A DNA stretch of 64,000 nucleotides, taken from positions 1 through 64,000 of the forward strand of contig JABCYZ010000018.1 in assembly GCA_013289955.1 (NCBI GenBank). Reading direction: 5' to 3'. The DNA comes from Acidobacteriota bacterium (GTDB lineage: Bacteria; Acidobacteriota; Terriglobia; Acidiferrales; UBA7541). Under the pieces are notes generated by a model that was given only the letters and a program-made list of their open reading frames with translations, searched no databases and had not been told where the DNA came from. This document shows positions 18,492 to 26,992 of this stretch, piece after piece. How positions within the stretch are numbered: the first letter of the stretch is position 1; each line of letters opens with the position of its first letter. The position numbers were made by a program, and so were the translations under genes.

Positions 18492-19160
18492 TTATTGTGG
18501 AATCGATTTATGGAGTTTGTCAGCTTGTTGTTTGAAAGACTTCAGCAAGAATTGCATGGTATGGCTGAATTCTTGGGGCGTTTGACCAGTTTGCTGGGTC
18601 GCAGTCAGCGCGGTGCGAACGATATAGACCGGGCCAGAGTCGGGCTTGTCACTGAACGCCTGCTGATACTGGTCGCGGTTCCAATTCTGATCCAATCCCC
18701 GCTGTAATATCGCGGCAGCGTCTTCATCCTCGGAGGCGCGCAGAGCGCGATAGTTGAAGATATTGCTTGCCCATTTGGGTGGGTCAAAAGATTCGCCGTC
18801 AGCCCAGACACCCGCGATTACTTCCACTTTGTCAGGTAGAGCGTTTCCAATGACGGGATTGAGAGGACGTAAGACCGTCTGACCCGGTTCGATGGGAGTG
18901 TCACCTTGCCCCAGCGCATCCCAGACTGTCGTTGTTTTCCTTGCGCCTTGCGACGGATAGGATTGTTCGAAGACGCAGGCGGTTACGGTCTTGGCAGTGA
19001 GATTCGTGACGGCGAAACTTGGTCCTTGTCCTTTTTCACCGGTGGCACGAATCTCGATCTTGAATTTAGGTCGTTCTGGGGTTGTCGATGTTCCCTGAGC
19101 TGCTGTTGAGAAAAGCACTCCCCCGCCGAGGACGCAAAAAGCCGTGGTCAGCATCTTCAT
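18492..19160 (-). CDS. Exported hypothetical protein
   Basis: A 222-residue protein with a signal peptide in its first 24 residues (KMLTTAFCVLGGGVLFSTAA). The mature part has an immunoglobulin-like flavour in its first half (strand-rich, FAVTNLTAKTVTACVFE) and a helical C-terminal half containing Gln-rich stretches. GGAG is placed correctly before the ATG at 19160; a longer frame from 19214 lacks this. I do not recognise the family. Periplasmic or cell-surface location is likely. The gene is alone on the minus strand, with repeat copy 13 just past its stop. Confidence 0.65.
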   Translation of the reverse strand: MKMLTTAFCVLGGGVLFSTAAQGTSTTPERPKFKIEIRATGEKGQGPSFAVTNLTAKTVTACVFEQSYPSQGARKTTTVWDALGQGDTPIEPGQTVLRPLNPVIGNALPDKVEVIAGVWADGESFDPPKWASNIFNYRALRASEDEDAAAILQRGLDQNWNRDQYQQAFSDKPDSGPVYIVRTALTATQQTGQTPQEFSHTMQFLLKSFKQQADKLHKSIPQ

Positions 19161-19301
19161 CGAAATCTCCGATAGCCAGTGTGTGTATGCTTCCTGAATC
19201 ATTTCTAACATCAAACTGCCGCTATTGGTAACAGAGTTTGGGCGGCCCGATTAGCGCAGTAAACTGAAGCCCCGGCCAGCGGTCGGCAGCTGCAGCCCTT
19301 G

Positions 19302-19691
19302 TCAGGCTGCAGAGAGCGCACTGATCGTAACGTAATATCCGTCCGGATCTCGGAGCGAGAACTCCTTCGTCTGAGTGTTCGGATTCACGTGTGGCTCCTG
19401 TTCGAGCCGAGTGACGAGAGAGCGTGCCCTTTGAAGCGCCAGGTCGAAATCATCGACACGGAAGAACAACAGGAGCCCGTTGCCGGGTGTCACGTGATCG
19501 GGGCTCATCAGTGAGGGATGCTCGTGGGCACCCCACTCGTGGAGGCAGAGCAAAATAGTTCCATCTGAATCGATGATTTGCCCGAAGTAATCATGCGCAG
19601 GAAGGGTAGGCGGCTGACCAAACAGCGCCTGGTACCATTTGAAGCTGCCCGGCACGTCGCCTACCCCTATGATCGTCCACGTGCGCTTCAT
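19302..19691 (-). CDS. VOC (glyoxalase/bleomycin-resistance-like) protein
   Basis: A 129-residue single-domain vicinal-oxygen-chelate protein. It shows the two beta-alpha-beta-beta-beta units: WTIIGVGDVPGSFKWYQALF at the start, and NGLLLFFRVDDFDLALQRAR then FSLRDPDGYYVTISAL at the end. The C-terminal RDPDGY motif is typical of the glyoxalase/dioxygenase superfamily. Candidate metal ligands are His residues near positions 34 and 51 and an acidic residue near the C-terminus. The reaction is not determinable; many such genes encode orphan lyases or antibiotic-binding proteins. Monocistronic. Confidence 0.82.
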   Translation of the reverse strand: MKRTWTIIGVGDVPGSFKWYQALFGQPPTLPAHDYFGQIIDSDGTILLCLHEWGAHEHPSLMSPDHVTPGNGLLLFFRVDDFDLALQRARSLVTRLEQEPHVNPNTQTKEFSLRDPDGYYVTISALSAA

Positions 19692-19792
19692 CGGGTCCCC
19701 CTCCGCGGACTAATTCTTGTTTAGACCGACGCCAAAACGCTCCTGGTCGTTAGATAGCCGCTCAGTCATTATCCTTCGTTCTCAAGAGGCAT

Positions 19793-20104
19793 TTATTTCT
19801 TGCCTACGATTTCGTACTTTATTTCTTTGTTATTTTCGTTGAGTACATAGAAATGGTTCTTTCCTACCCGATACTGTATCTTCTGCCCGGCACTCATCTC
19901 CGTTTTGGTCGTGTGGTTCGCGATCTGGTACACCACCTTCCCCGACTGAATGAAATACACGACTTGGTTCCCGGAGGTGTCAGCACTCTCTGAATCTGGC
20001 CTCATTTCTGACTTCAAGACGGTTCCGGTTTCATAGTCCTGGGCTTCTGACTCCGTTACCAACAGACCAGTGACAAGCAGGACAAAGAGAAATGTCTTTA
20101 GCAT
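19793..20104 (-). CDS. Small exported protein, unknown function
   Basis: A 103-residue protein with a clear signal peptide (LKTFLFVLLVTGLLVTESEA-Q). The mature part of about 80 residues is beta-rich and Lys/Glu-rich, with strands such as VVYFIQSGKVVYQIA and KIQYRVGKNHFYVLN. That suggests a small periplasmic barrel or Ig-like fold. Similar secreted proteins of about 100 residues with an 'xYxVGKxHFYVL' C-terminus occur in Acidobacteria as orphans of unknown role. The ATG at 20104 overlaps the end (TAA at 20098-20100) of a short upstream frame that may be a decayed coupled gene. Confidence 0.65.
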   Translation of the reverse strand: MLKTFLFVLLVTGLLVTESEAQDYETGTVLKSEMRPDSESADTSGNQVVYFIQSGKVVYQIANHTTKTEMSAGQKIQYRVGKNHFYVLNENNKEIKYEIVGKK

Positions 20105-20582
20105 GTCTTATCCTCGCGCCTAGACTGCGCTGCTTTATCCATAGTGGCAGGTTCCGTCGACGTTGTATCCGCCGATTTGGTTTTTGCCAGCTCCCAGTCC
20201 GCCACGGACGAACTTCGCGCGGCGCTTTCATTTCTTTCTTCACCATGACAAGCTGCGCCTCGCCGGAATTCTTACGGCAAGCTTTCTCCATCCTCATAGC
20301 TTGCACTCGAACCTGGATGAATACAGTTCGGTACGATTTAGACCCCGCAAGGCGGCATCGCGACAAGCAGACCAGTCTGGTACACGAGTGTCCACAACGG
20401 AACAGACACGAATCTTCCCCGCGCCTAGCATCCTGCTGAGGTGTTCACACATGCGACCTCAACCGCAGGAGAAGGTCGGCCGAGCAGATAGAATCGAGGG
20501 GTCTATCGTTCTATTTCGCTCGGCAGCAAGAAGCCAGGTCAAACCACAACGGCCGCTCAGCCGTGGCGAGCCGTGGTGGAAT
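20105..20582. other. Gap without a supported gene
   Basis: About 480 bases. On the minus strand one open frame reads a plausible protein tail (SVADWELAKTKSADTTSTEP and on) and ends at 20098, overlapping the next gene's start, but it has no start codon beyond a stop some 60 codons upstream. I see no other structure. Confidence 0.35.
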
Positions 20583-20969
20583 ATGGTCTTCGGGGTCCCG
20601 CTCTTTCTCCGGACATTGCTTCGTCTTGTTTTTGTCTGTCCTCATCGGCATAAGGGTCCTCCGGTTACACTGCGCGAGTCCATCCCATCCAGCCTTTCCG
20701 GAAGCCGACCTGTCTCTGGGCGAGGAAGCTACATCACTTGTTTGGATTGCGGTCAAAAATTCGCTTACGACCACAGGATTGGCCACCTGGTGGACTTCTG
20801 GGGGGTCCATGACAAAGAAGCACTGGCAGGAGTTCGCCGGGGACTTGAGGGACTGTTTTCGTTTCTCCGAGGTCTCGCTGGAAGAGGCGGGAAGTTGAAT
20901 AGAAGGACTCAGATGAGTCAGCGGGTCAAGTCCGTGCATCGCCTCGGAATTCTGACGAAGGGCCAGTAG
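20583..20969 (+). CDS. Small zinc-finger-like protein, unknown function
   Basis: A 128-residue protein. After an N-terminal hydrophobic stretch (VFGVPLFLRTLLRLVFVC) it has CPHRHK and then ITCLDCGQKFAYD. That gives a C-P-H plus C-x2-C pattern able to bind zinc, a layout I recognise from acidobacterial hypothetical proteins of about the same length. A helical Arg/Gly-rich C-terminus follows. ATG at 20583 has GGTGGA upstream. The same frame is open far upstream, but those codons look noncoding. An opposite-strand frame of 175 codons (20511-21038) is the alternative; I prefer this strand because of the Cys motifs. Confidence 0.5.
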   Translation: MVFGVPLFLRTLLRLVFVCPHRHKGPPVTLRESIPSSLSGSRPVSGRGSYITCLDCGQKFAYDHRIGHLVDFWGVHDKEALAGVRRGLEGLFSFLRGLAGRGGKLNRRTQMSQRVKSVHRLGILTKGQ

Positions 20970-21187
20970 AGTAGATCCCCATGCCAGATGGCCAGTGAAA
21001 TAGGTGCCGCCGTCAGATTTGGAACAAACGCAGATCAAAAAACGGCTAGACCGCTGGCAAGGCGTTTAGGAAATGTGACGATTCGAGCGTCGCCCTTTCC
21101 TGCCCGTCAGCCGTTACCGGCACTGAAGTTTAGAATCCTCTAGGAAAGCCAAAGGCCAGAACCCCAGGTTCCCGGCCCCCATTCCTT

Positions 21188-21442
21188 TTAGTGATCGTGA
21201 TCCTTACCGAACTCCCGGACTTTGTGGTGCTGGCGGAAGTGGCCATCTTCGCCATATTCCCAAACGTCGCCGCTGCGGGCATCGAAGAACGCATGGTTAC
21301 CGCCGCTATACGAGAATTGGACACCGGCGTACTTTCCTTCCGCCAAGGCCGGCTGGGGTTGAAATAGTGGTTTCACTACGATTACCGCAAGAAGCAATGC
21401 GATGATTGTGAGGATCGTCTTTGTGTAAAGGTCGATGCGCAT
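21188..21442 (-). CDS. Small membrane-anchored/exported protein
   Basis: An 84-residue protein. Residues 8-30 are hydrophobic (TILTIIALLLAVIVVKPLF) and act as a signal anchor or uncleaved signal. The rest is a single small soluble unit (YAGVQFSYSGGNHAFFDARS, GDVWEYGEDGHF) ending in a His-rich tail KDHDH. The AGGAG at proper distance fixes the start at 21442; the longer frame to 21628 is not supported. This 'YSGGNHAFFD..GDVW.Y' module recurs in acidobacterial and cyanobacterial small proteins, function unknown to me. The His tail could bind metal (guess). Confidence 0.62.
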   Translation of the reverse strand: MRIDLYTKTILTIIALLLAVIVVKPLFQPQPALAEGKYAGVQFSYSGGNHAFFDARSGDVWEYGEDGHFRQHHKVREFGKDHDH

Positions 21443-21750
21443 GTGAGCGGCTCCTAGTTTCCGCAGATTGCGGGATTTCTCAAATTCAGCATTTTCGGGA
21501 CCAACACCAGATCGCTCGAAGCCGGGCAGCGGGCTGACCGTTGAGCTCAACCCGCTTTCCCTTCCGAATAGCAGCGCGGTCCTGAGGGAAACGTACGCCA
21601 CGGCGGAAGTGCCCGATGCTATCTCCATATACCAAACGCCTATTACTGAAACTGTTCAATTTTGCACAACCGGCATGCGCACGGCGTGGCTATCCCGCTC
21701 CAGCTCCTCGAGCGCTGACGGGAACTTGCTTCCAGTTTTGTTTCCTTCCG

Positions 21751-24189
21751 CTATTCGTGGCGCAATGCGTCCACGGGCTGCACCCTGGTAGCGGTGTATG
21801 CCGGGACACCGCACGCCAGCAAGGCCGCGATGGCCAGGACGCCGGTAACAGCAAGGAGTATCACCGGGCTGGCAAGGCCGATGCCTTCGAGTTTGCCGGC
21901 CAGAGCGCGATCCGACACCGCGCTGAGGATTGCTCCGAGAACGAATCCTATGGCCAGCACGCGGCCCGTTGAGCCGAGCACCAGTCGCAGCACGTTGCCC
22001 GGAGTGGCACCAAGAGCCATACGGATGCCAAATTCGCGCGTGCGGCGGGAGACGGCATAAGAGACCACGCTGAAGATCCCGGTACATGCGAGCGTCAGGC
22101 CGATCGCGCCGAAGATCCCGAACAGAAAGGTGGCAAATCGTGGGTAGGCGAGATCGGTTTTGAGGAAATCGTCGAGAGTGCGGACGAACGCGATGGGTTG
22201 GGTGGCATCCACCGCGCTCACGGCTTGGCGCGCGGAGTTGGAAAGCGCGAGCGGGTCCGGATTGGCGGTGCGAATCGAGAACTGCATTCCCGGCGGAAAC
22301 AGGTGCGAGACCGGCAGATACACAGCGGGCTCCGGCGCATCGCGGAGGCCGGAGTTCCGGACGGTACCGCAGACTCCAACGATCTCGTAGCCTTTCGATG
22401 TTGTGGGAGGTTTCACGAAACCGGGCGGCAGCCCATCGACGGGCAGGTCCACGCGAATCTGCCGGCCAATGGGATCTTGGCCCGACGGAACGTATTTCTT
22501 GACGAAGTCTTCGGTGACGACAGCGACCGGGGTCGCGCGAGTCACCTCTCTAGAGTCGAAATATCGACCCTTGAGGAGAGGAATGCCGATGGTTTTGAAG
22601 TAACCCTCGCTGACCAGGTTGACTCGAATCCGCGTTCCCTGTGTCGCGAGCCCGTCCATGTCGAATTTCAAATTCGCGCCGGAGTAGGGAGGTACGCCTG
22701 TCGCGGCGGCAGCGACCGATTCCACATCGGGAAGCTTCTGCAGTTGTTCGACAATATCCGCGAAGAACGTGCGGCGCTGGCTCCACGCGGGATACCGGGC
22801 GGCCGGCATGGGGACGTACAGGGTCAGGACGCCGTTGGGCTGATAACCCAGTTTCTGTTTGGTGAGTTCCAGCATGCCGGAAGCGGCAAGGGCGGCACCG
22901 GTGAGAAGAACGAGCGAAAGGGTCACCTCGGAAACGATGAGTATGTCACGTAGACGGTGCCCGGCAGCGCCTGCACCGGAATCCCGGCCGGCGAGCTTCA
23001 GAAAGGCGGCCTGATTTTGACGGGAAAGCTGCAGGGCCGGCGCGAGACCAAACAAAATCCCAGTGAGCACGGAAACCGCCACGGCAAAACACAAAACCAG
23101 CAGGTTGATGGCGATTACGGCCTCGTGCGGCACCGAGTACTCCGGCATCAGCGCGACCACCGCCTTCACGCCGAGATAGGCGAGGGCCACGCCCAGGATG
23201 CCTCCGGTCAGCGAGAGGATCGTACTTTCTGTCAGCAATTGCTGGATCACTCGCCTGCGGCCCGCGCCCAAGGCGACGCGCACTGCGATTTCGCCCTGCC
23301 GCGCGCTGGCTCGCGCCAGCAGGAGATTCGCGACGTTGGCGCACGCGATGAGCAGCAGGAATCCGACGGCAGCCAGCAGCGCCAAGAGCGTGTTGGCGAA
23401 ATTTCCGAGGATGCCCTCGTTGACGGACTTGAACTCCGTGCGGAAGGGTGGATCGGGATAAGCGAACGACGGAGCGCCTTTTAGGAACTCCTCATGGAAG
23501 CTCTGAAATTCGGCGTTGATCTGCGCCCTGGGGATGCCGGGCTTCACCTTAAGCACCACGCCATAACGCTCGTCGCTGCTGGGCTGGATGGCGAGCGGGG
23601 TGTATGCGTCGGCATCGTTCCATGTAAACCGGGCCGGAAGCACGCCGATAACGGTGAAGAACTTGTCGTCCAAGCGGATTTGCTGCCCCAGGATATCGCG
23701 GCGACCGGAGAAATGGCGCTGCCAGAACAAATAACTCAGCACTGCTACGGGTTCGACTTTCGCTTCATCGCCGGTGTCCTTTGATGAGAAGGTGCGGCCA
23801 AAGAGCGGCGGAACGCCAAAAAACTCGAACGCGTTGGGAGAAAAGTCCTCTTGAATCACGGCTTCCGGGATGCCCGCCTCGGTCATCACCACACTGCGCC
23901 GGTTGTTAACGATCATGCTGTCGATGGTCTTCGAGCGGGCTTTCATCTCGAGATATTCGGCCAAGGTGTAGCCGATGTAATGGTCGCCCTTGGGATTCAG
24001 GACGTGCGCACCCCCAATGCGTTCAGCCCCTGCGTAGGGATACGGATCGACCAAGACGGCATAGACAACGCTGAAAATTGCGGTGGTCGCACCGATACCT
24101 AGAGCCAGAGAGAGGATTGCTACGGTCGTGGACACACGGCTCTTGACCAGCATGCGTAGCGCGTAGCGGATGTCCTGAAAGATCGACAT
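21751..24189 (-). CDS. ADOP-type ABC transporter permease, short N-terminus
   Basis: An 812-residue duplicated MacB/FtsX permease, the second of its class here. It opens directly with the first membrane unit (YALRMLVKSRVSTTVAILSL, then ALGIGATTAIFSVVYAVL) and lacks the cytoplasmic permease-prefix region seen in the gene at 12119. FtsX-like TM blocks occur near residues 270-380 and at the C-terminus, where [17 protein letters not shown] is the conserved coupling segment. There is no ATPase and no PadR gene beside it. It is likely an envelope exporter or mechanotransmission complex of unknown substrate. Confidence 0.9.
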   Translation of the reverse strand: MSIFQDIRYALRMLVKSRVSTTVAILSLALGIGATTAIFSVVYAVLVDPYPYAGAERIGGAHVLNPKGDHYIGYTLAEYLEMKARSKTIDSMIVNNRRSVVMTEAGIPEAVIQEDFSPNAFEFFGVPPLFGRTFSSKDTGDEAKVEPVAVLSYLFWQRHFSGRRDILGQQIRLDDKFFTVIGVLPARFTWNDADAYTPLAIQPSSDERYGVVLKVKPGIPRAQINAEFQSFHEEFLKGAPSFAYPDPPFRTEFKSVNEGILGNFANTLLALLAAVGFLLLIACANVANLLLARASARQGEIAVRVALGAGRRRVIQQLLTESTILSLTGGILGVALAYLGVKAVVALMPEYSVPHEAVIAINLLVLCFAVAVSVLTGILFGLAPALQLSRQNQAAFLKLAGRDSGAGAAGHRLRDILIVSEVTLSLVLLTGAALAASGMLELTKQKLGYQPNGVLTLYVPMPAARYPAWSQRRTFFADIVEQLQKLPDVESVAAAATGVPPYSGANLKFDMDGLATQGTRIRVNLVSEGYFKTIGIPLLKGRYFDSREVTRATPVAVVTEDFVKKYVPSGQDPIGRQIRVDLPVDGLPPGFVKPPTTSKGYEIVGVCGTVRNSGLRDAPEPAVYLPVSHLFPPGMQFSIRTANPDPLALSNSARQAVSAVDATQPIAFVRTLDDFLKTDLAYPRFATFLFGIFGAIGLTLACTGIFSVVSYAVSRRTREFGIRMALGATPGNVLRLVLGSTGRVLAIGFVLGAILSAVSDRALAGKLEGIGLASPVILLAVTGVLAIAALLACGVPAYTATRVQPVDALRHE

Positions 24190-24432
24190 GGGCAGCCCCC
24201 GAGGAGAGATTTTGGAGCATATGACTTACTGACGCCGTAAGGTTTGAATTGGTTCCCCGGAACTTATTGGCCAGCCTTTGTTCCGTCACGATTTACACCC
24301 CCTGAACGCGCAAGGTCTCTAAGAGCGTATCGTTTCTGCCACTCCTTGGTTGCTACGGAACGAATTTCTGGCTACACTCGCGCCGCAAATCCTGGAGTTT
24401 ATCTTCCATAGAAATTCAAAGGGAGGCTTGCC

Positions 24433-24903
24433 GTGAATCGCCGATTTGGTTTTTTAGTGGTCGCCCTGGTTATTGCGGGAATTCTTACTGTTACCGGAGC
24501 ATTTTCCGAGCCTGTGCCGCAAAGCACACGGAAAGCGTTCAATGCGCCGGAGAAAACGGTGCAGGCCCCTTTCAGCGACGGAATCCTTGCCGGGAATACG
24601 CTGTATTTGGCTGGAAGAATCGGTCTCGATCCCAAAACCGGGAAGCCGCCCGAGGCCATCGAGGATGAGATCAAGCTCATGCTCGATAGTCTGAAGGGAA
24701 CTCTGACGCAGGCGGGCATGTCGATGGACGACCTCGTGTACGTGCAGATTGCCTCGACGGATTTGTCGCTGTTCGACAAATTCAATCTCATCTATAAGAG
24801 CTATTTCACGACGAAGGATTTGCCGGCGCGCGAATTTATTGGAGCGTCCGCTCTTCTCCGCGGGGGGCACTTCGAATTGCAGGCTATTGCCGTTCGCCGC
24901 TGA
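24433..24903 (+). CDS. Secreted RidA-like protein
   Basis: A 156-residue RidA/YjgF-fold protein preceded by a signal peptide (GFLVVALVIAGILTVTGAFS). The mature domain carries QAPFSDGILAGNTLYLAG, then a D-P-KTGKPP loop and the C-terminal ASALLRGGHFELQAIAVRR. In canonical RidA the C-terminal motif has an active-site Arg in R-x-x-V-E; here it reads RGGHFELQAIA, so the catalytic Arg seems changed or moved. The GTG start follows GGGAGG. Periplasmic RidA proteins are less common than cytoplasmic ones, and the cytoplasmic copy lies at 4586. Confidence 0.85.
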   Translation: MNRRFGFLVVALVIAGILTVTGAFSEPVPQSTRKAFNAPEKTVQAPFSDGILAGNTLYLAGRIGLDPKTGKPPEAIEDEIKLMLDSLKGTLTQAGMSMDDLVYVQIASTDLSLFDKFNLIYKSYFTTKDLPAREFIGASALLRGGHFELQAIAVRR

Positions 24904-25171
24904 CTTGTAGAGAGCAAGCGCGGACAGGCCGACTACCTCTGAAAATAGTCCGCTAGGAGAACCAGCCTGACGTTCGGCTGCTTTTCCGTTTCTTTTGGAT
25001 CGCCAGGATTTCTTCCGGGAATCGCGCCCTAAAATCGGTCGACCATCCTCTTTTTTATACCCGGGCCTCCTCGCCCAAGCGCCTACCGGTGAGACAAAAG
25101 GGAGGCGAGTGTCATCCAAGGAATGAGGCAACCAGGATAGGAATGACCAAATACAGTCAGTAAGTTTTTGT

Positions 25172-25196
25172 CCACATAATGCCTTTTGCCCACATA
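25172..25196 (+). promoter_or_regulatory. Two CCACATA direct repeats upstream of the efflux operon
   Basis: CCACATA occurs at 25172-25178 and again at 25190-25196, 18 bases apart start to start, in an AT-rich stretch about 90 bases before the operon start. That spacing is near two helix turns and could be an operator. No regulator gene is adjacent and no confident -35/-10 pair can be set. Confidence 0.25.
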
Positions 25197-25284
25197 TAGT
25201 CTATCAGTTTTGAACCCGCCAGCTCGATTTTCCAGTAAGTCATTTTTAATGAACAACTTAATTATGGATAAGAATTAACATCGT

Positions 25285-26985
25285 ATGGAGGACCTGATGC
25301 ATCTACTGAAGCCTAGCAGGATAGCCTCGATGCTAAGAATCACTATAGACAAAAAACGTGGCAAGACCGTGTTGAGCGTCGAGGGACGCCTGGCGGGACC
25401 CTGGGTAGGGACACTCGAGCAGTGCTGGCGCGAGCGCGCGGCAGGGGAGAAGTTCAACGTGGATTTGTGCGGAGTGAGCTTCATTGATGCGGCCGGCAAG
25501 GTCCTTCTGAAGGAGATCCACCAGCAGGGCGGGAAACTCATCGCGGAGGGATGCTTGAACCAGGCGATTGTTGAGGAGATCGAGGGTCGCGACCGAACCG
25601 GCAAGGGCAATTGCTGGGGCCGGAAAAAAGGCTCTCACATTATTTTCTATGTGGCGTTTTTCAGCCTGTTGATCACTCCCGTGGTTGCCGAAGCGCAGAC
25701 AGCGGGACAGAGTGGATTGCCCGGAAGCGCTCCGTCCGGAGTGATGCGGCTGACCCTGGATCAGGCCGTAAGCCTGGCGCTAAAACAGAATCCCACCGCC
25801 CAGATCGCCATCCTAACGGCGGCGGAAAGCGTCCAGGACAAAAACGTGGCCCGCTCGGCTTTGCTCCCGCAGGCGAACCTAGCCGTGTCGGACACCGTCG
25901 AGCGCATCAACCTTCAGGCCTTCCTGGGCGCGCGAATACCAGGATTTCCCGAGCATGCGGGTCCTTTCCAGGTCTTTTCTGCGGGTCCGGCCTTTACCGC
26001 TCCGGTCTTTGATTTGACGCTGTTCCGGCGGTATCAGGAGGCCCGCCGAACTGCGAACGCTGGCAAAGCAGACAGTCTCTCGACCCGCGAGCAGGTGATA
26101 TTGCTGGTCGTGTCGCAATACATCGGGACGTTGCGGGCCGTAGCCAACGTCCAAGCCTCGCAGTCGCGCGTGGACCTGGCGCAGGCGCTCTACGACCAAG
26201 CCGCGGATGTGCAGAAGGAAGGCGTGGGAACGGGAATTGACACGCTGCGCGCAAACGTCGAACTGCAAAACGAGAAGCAGAGACTTCTCGAGGCCCAGGA
26301 CGACCGGGACACCTCGCTTTTCGGATTAAGCCGGTTGTTGAATCTGGATCCCCGGCAAGCAATTGAATTGGCAGACTCGCTCGGCTTTTTTGATACACCG
26401 CAGCCCGAAGTCGGGGCCAGCATCGATACCGCGCTAAACCAGCGCCAGGAATGGAAGGCCATGGAAGAGCGCGTGAAGGCTGCCGGGCTCGAAAAAAAAG
26501 CTTCCGCGGAATCGCGGCTGCCCAAAGTGGACTTCACCGGCAACTGGGCCTACCTCGGCGGATCGTCGACGACCGGCATTCCGACCTACAACTACGAGGC
26601 CGAGGTCAGCGTGCCCATCTTTACCGGCGGCCGGATTCACGCCGAGATCGTGAAGGCAGATCTGGAGATCCAGAAGCTGCAGCAGCAGGAAGACGATTTG
26701 CGGAATCAGATCGCGCTCGACGTGAAGACCGCGCTGATCAATCTGGACTCGGCGCGCAACCAGGTAACCGTGGCGAATTTGGGTGTGCAGCTCTCGAAAG
26801 AGGAAGTGGATCAGGCGCGGGACCGTTTCCGGGCCGGTGTGGCGAACAATATCGAGGTTATCCAGGCGCAGGATTCGCTGGCGCGTGCGAACGACAATCA
26901 GATTGCAGCGCTGTACCGGTTCAATCAGGCGCGCGCGGACTATGCGCGTTCCATTGGACAGATGGAAAGAGTTTACTCGAAGTGA
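25285..26985 (+). CDS. STAS domain fused to a TolC-type outer-membrane efflux protein
   Basis: A 566-residue frame in two parts. Residues about 16-100 form a STAS/SpoIIAA-like domain (TVLSVEGRLAGPWVGTLEQC, then VDLCGVSFIDAAGKVLLKEI). Near residues 113-136 there is a signal-peptide-like stretch (IIFYVAFFSLLITPVVAEAQ), followed by a complete TolC family protein: two outer-membrane-efflux repeats with long coiled coils. In related operons a separate STAS gene usually precedes tolC. Here they are joined in one frame, with a run of six A at 25624-25629 at the junction, so slippage or a sequencing error may matter. An alternative start is ATG 25330 with AGGA upstream. A signal peptide in mid-protein would not work normally, which is the oddity. 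Confidence 0.8.
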   Translation: MEDLMHLLKPSRIASMLRITIDKKRGKTVLSVEGRLAGPWVGTLEQCWRERAAGEKFNVDLCGVSFIDAAGKVLLKEIHQQGGKLIAEGCLNQAIVEEIEGRDRTGKGNCWGRKKGSHIIFYVAFFSLLITPVVAEAQTAGQSGLPGSAPSGVMRLTLDQAVSLALKQNPTAQIAILTAAESVQDKNVARSALLPQANLAVSDTVERINLQAFLGARIPGFPEHAGPFQVFSAGPAFTAPVFDLTLFRRYQEARRTANAGKADSLSTREQVILLVVSQYIGTLRAVANVQASQSRVDLAQALYDQAADVQKEGVGTGIDTLRANVELQNEKQRLLEAQDDRDTSLFGLSRLLNLDPRQAIELADSLGFFDTPQPEVGASIDTALNQRQEWKAMEERVKAAGLEKKASAESRLPKVDFTGNWAYLGGSSTTGIPTYNYEAEVSVPIFTGGRIHAEIVKADLEIQKLQQQEDDLRNQIALDVKTALINLDSARNQVTVANLGVQLSKEEVDQARDRFRAGVANNIEVIQAQDSLARANDNQIAALYRFNQARADYARSIGQMERVYSK

Positions 26986-26992
26986 GGGAACG

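Noticed and set aside
20511-21038. A 175-codon minus-strand frame
   Set aside because: Overlaps the plus-strand gene at 20583 that has paired Cys motifs; its composition (Ser/Lys/Arg/Cys scattered) looks like a shadow, though this choice is not certain.
21100-24960. Further copies of the palindromic repeat near 21108 and 24926
   Set aside because: Only short pieces (CCGTTACCGG; GGCCGACTACCTCTG) match, and arms or spacing are missing.
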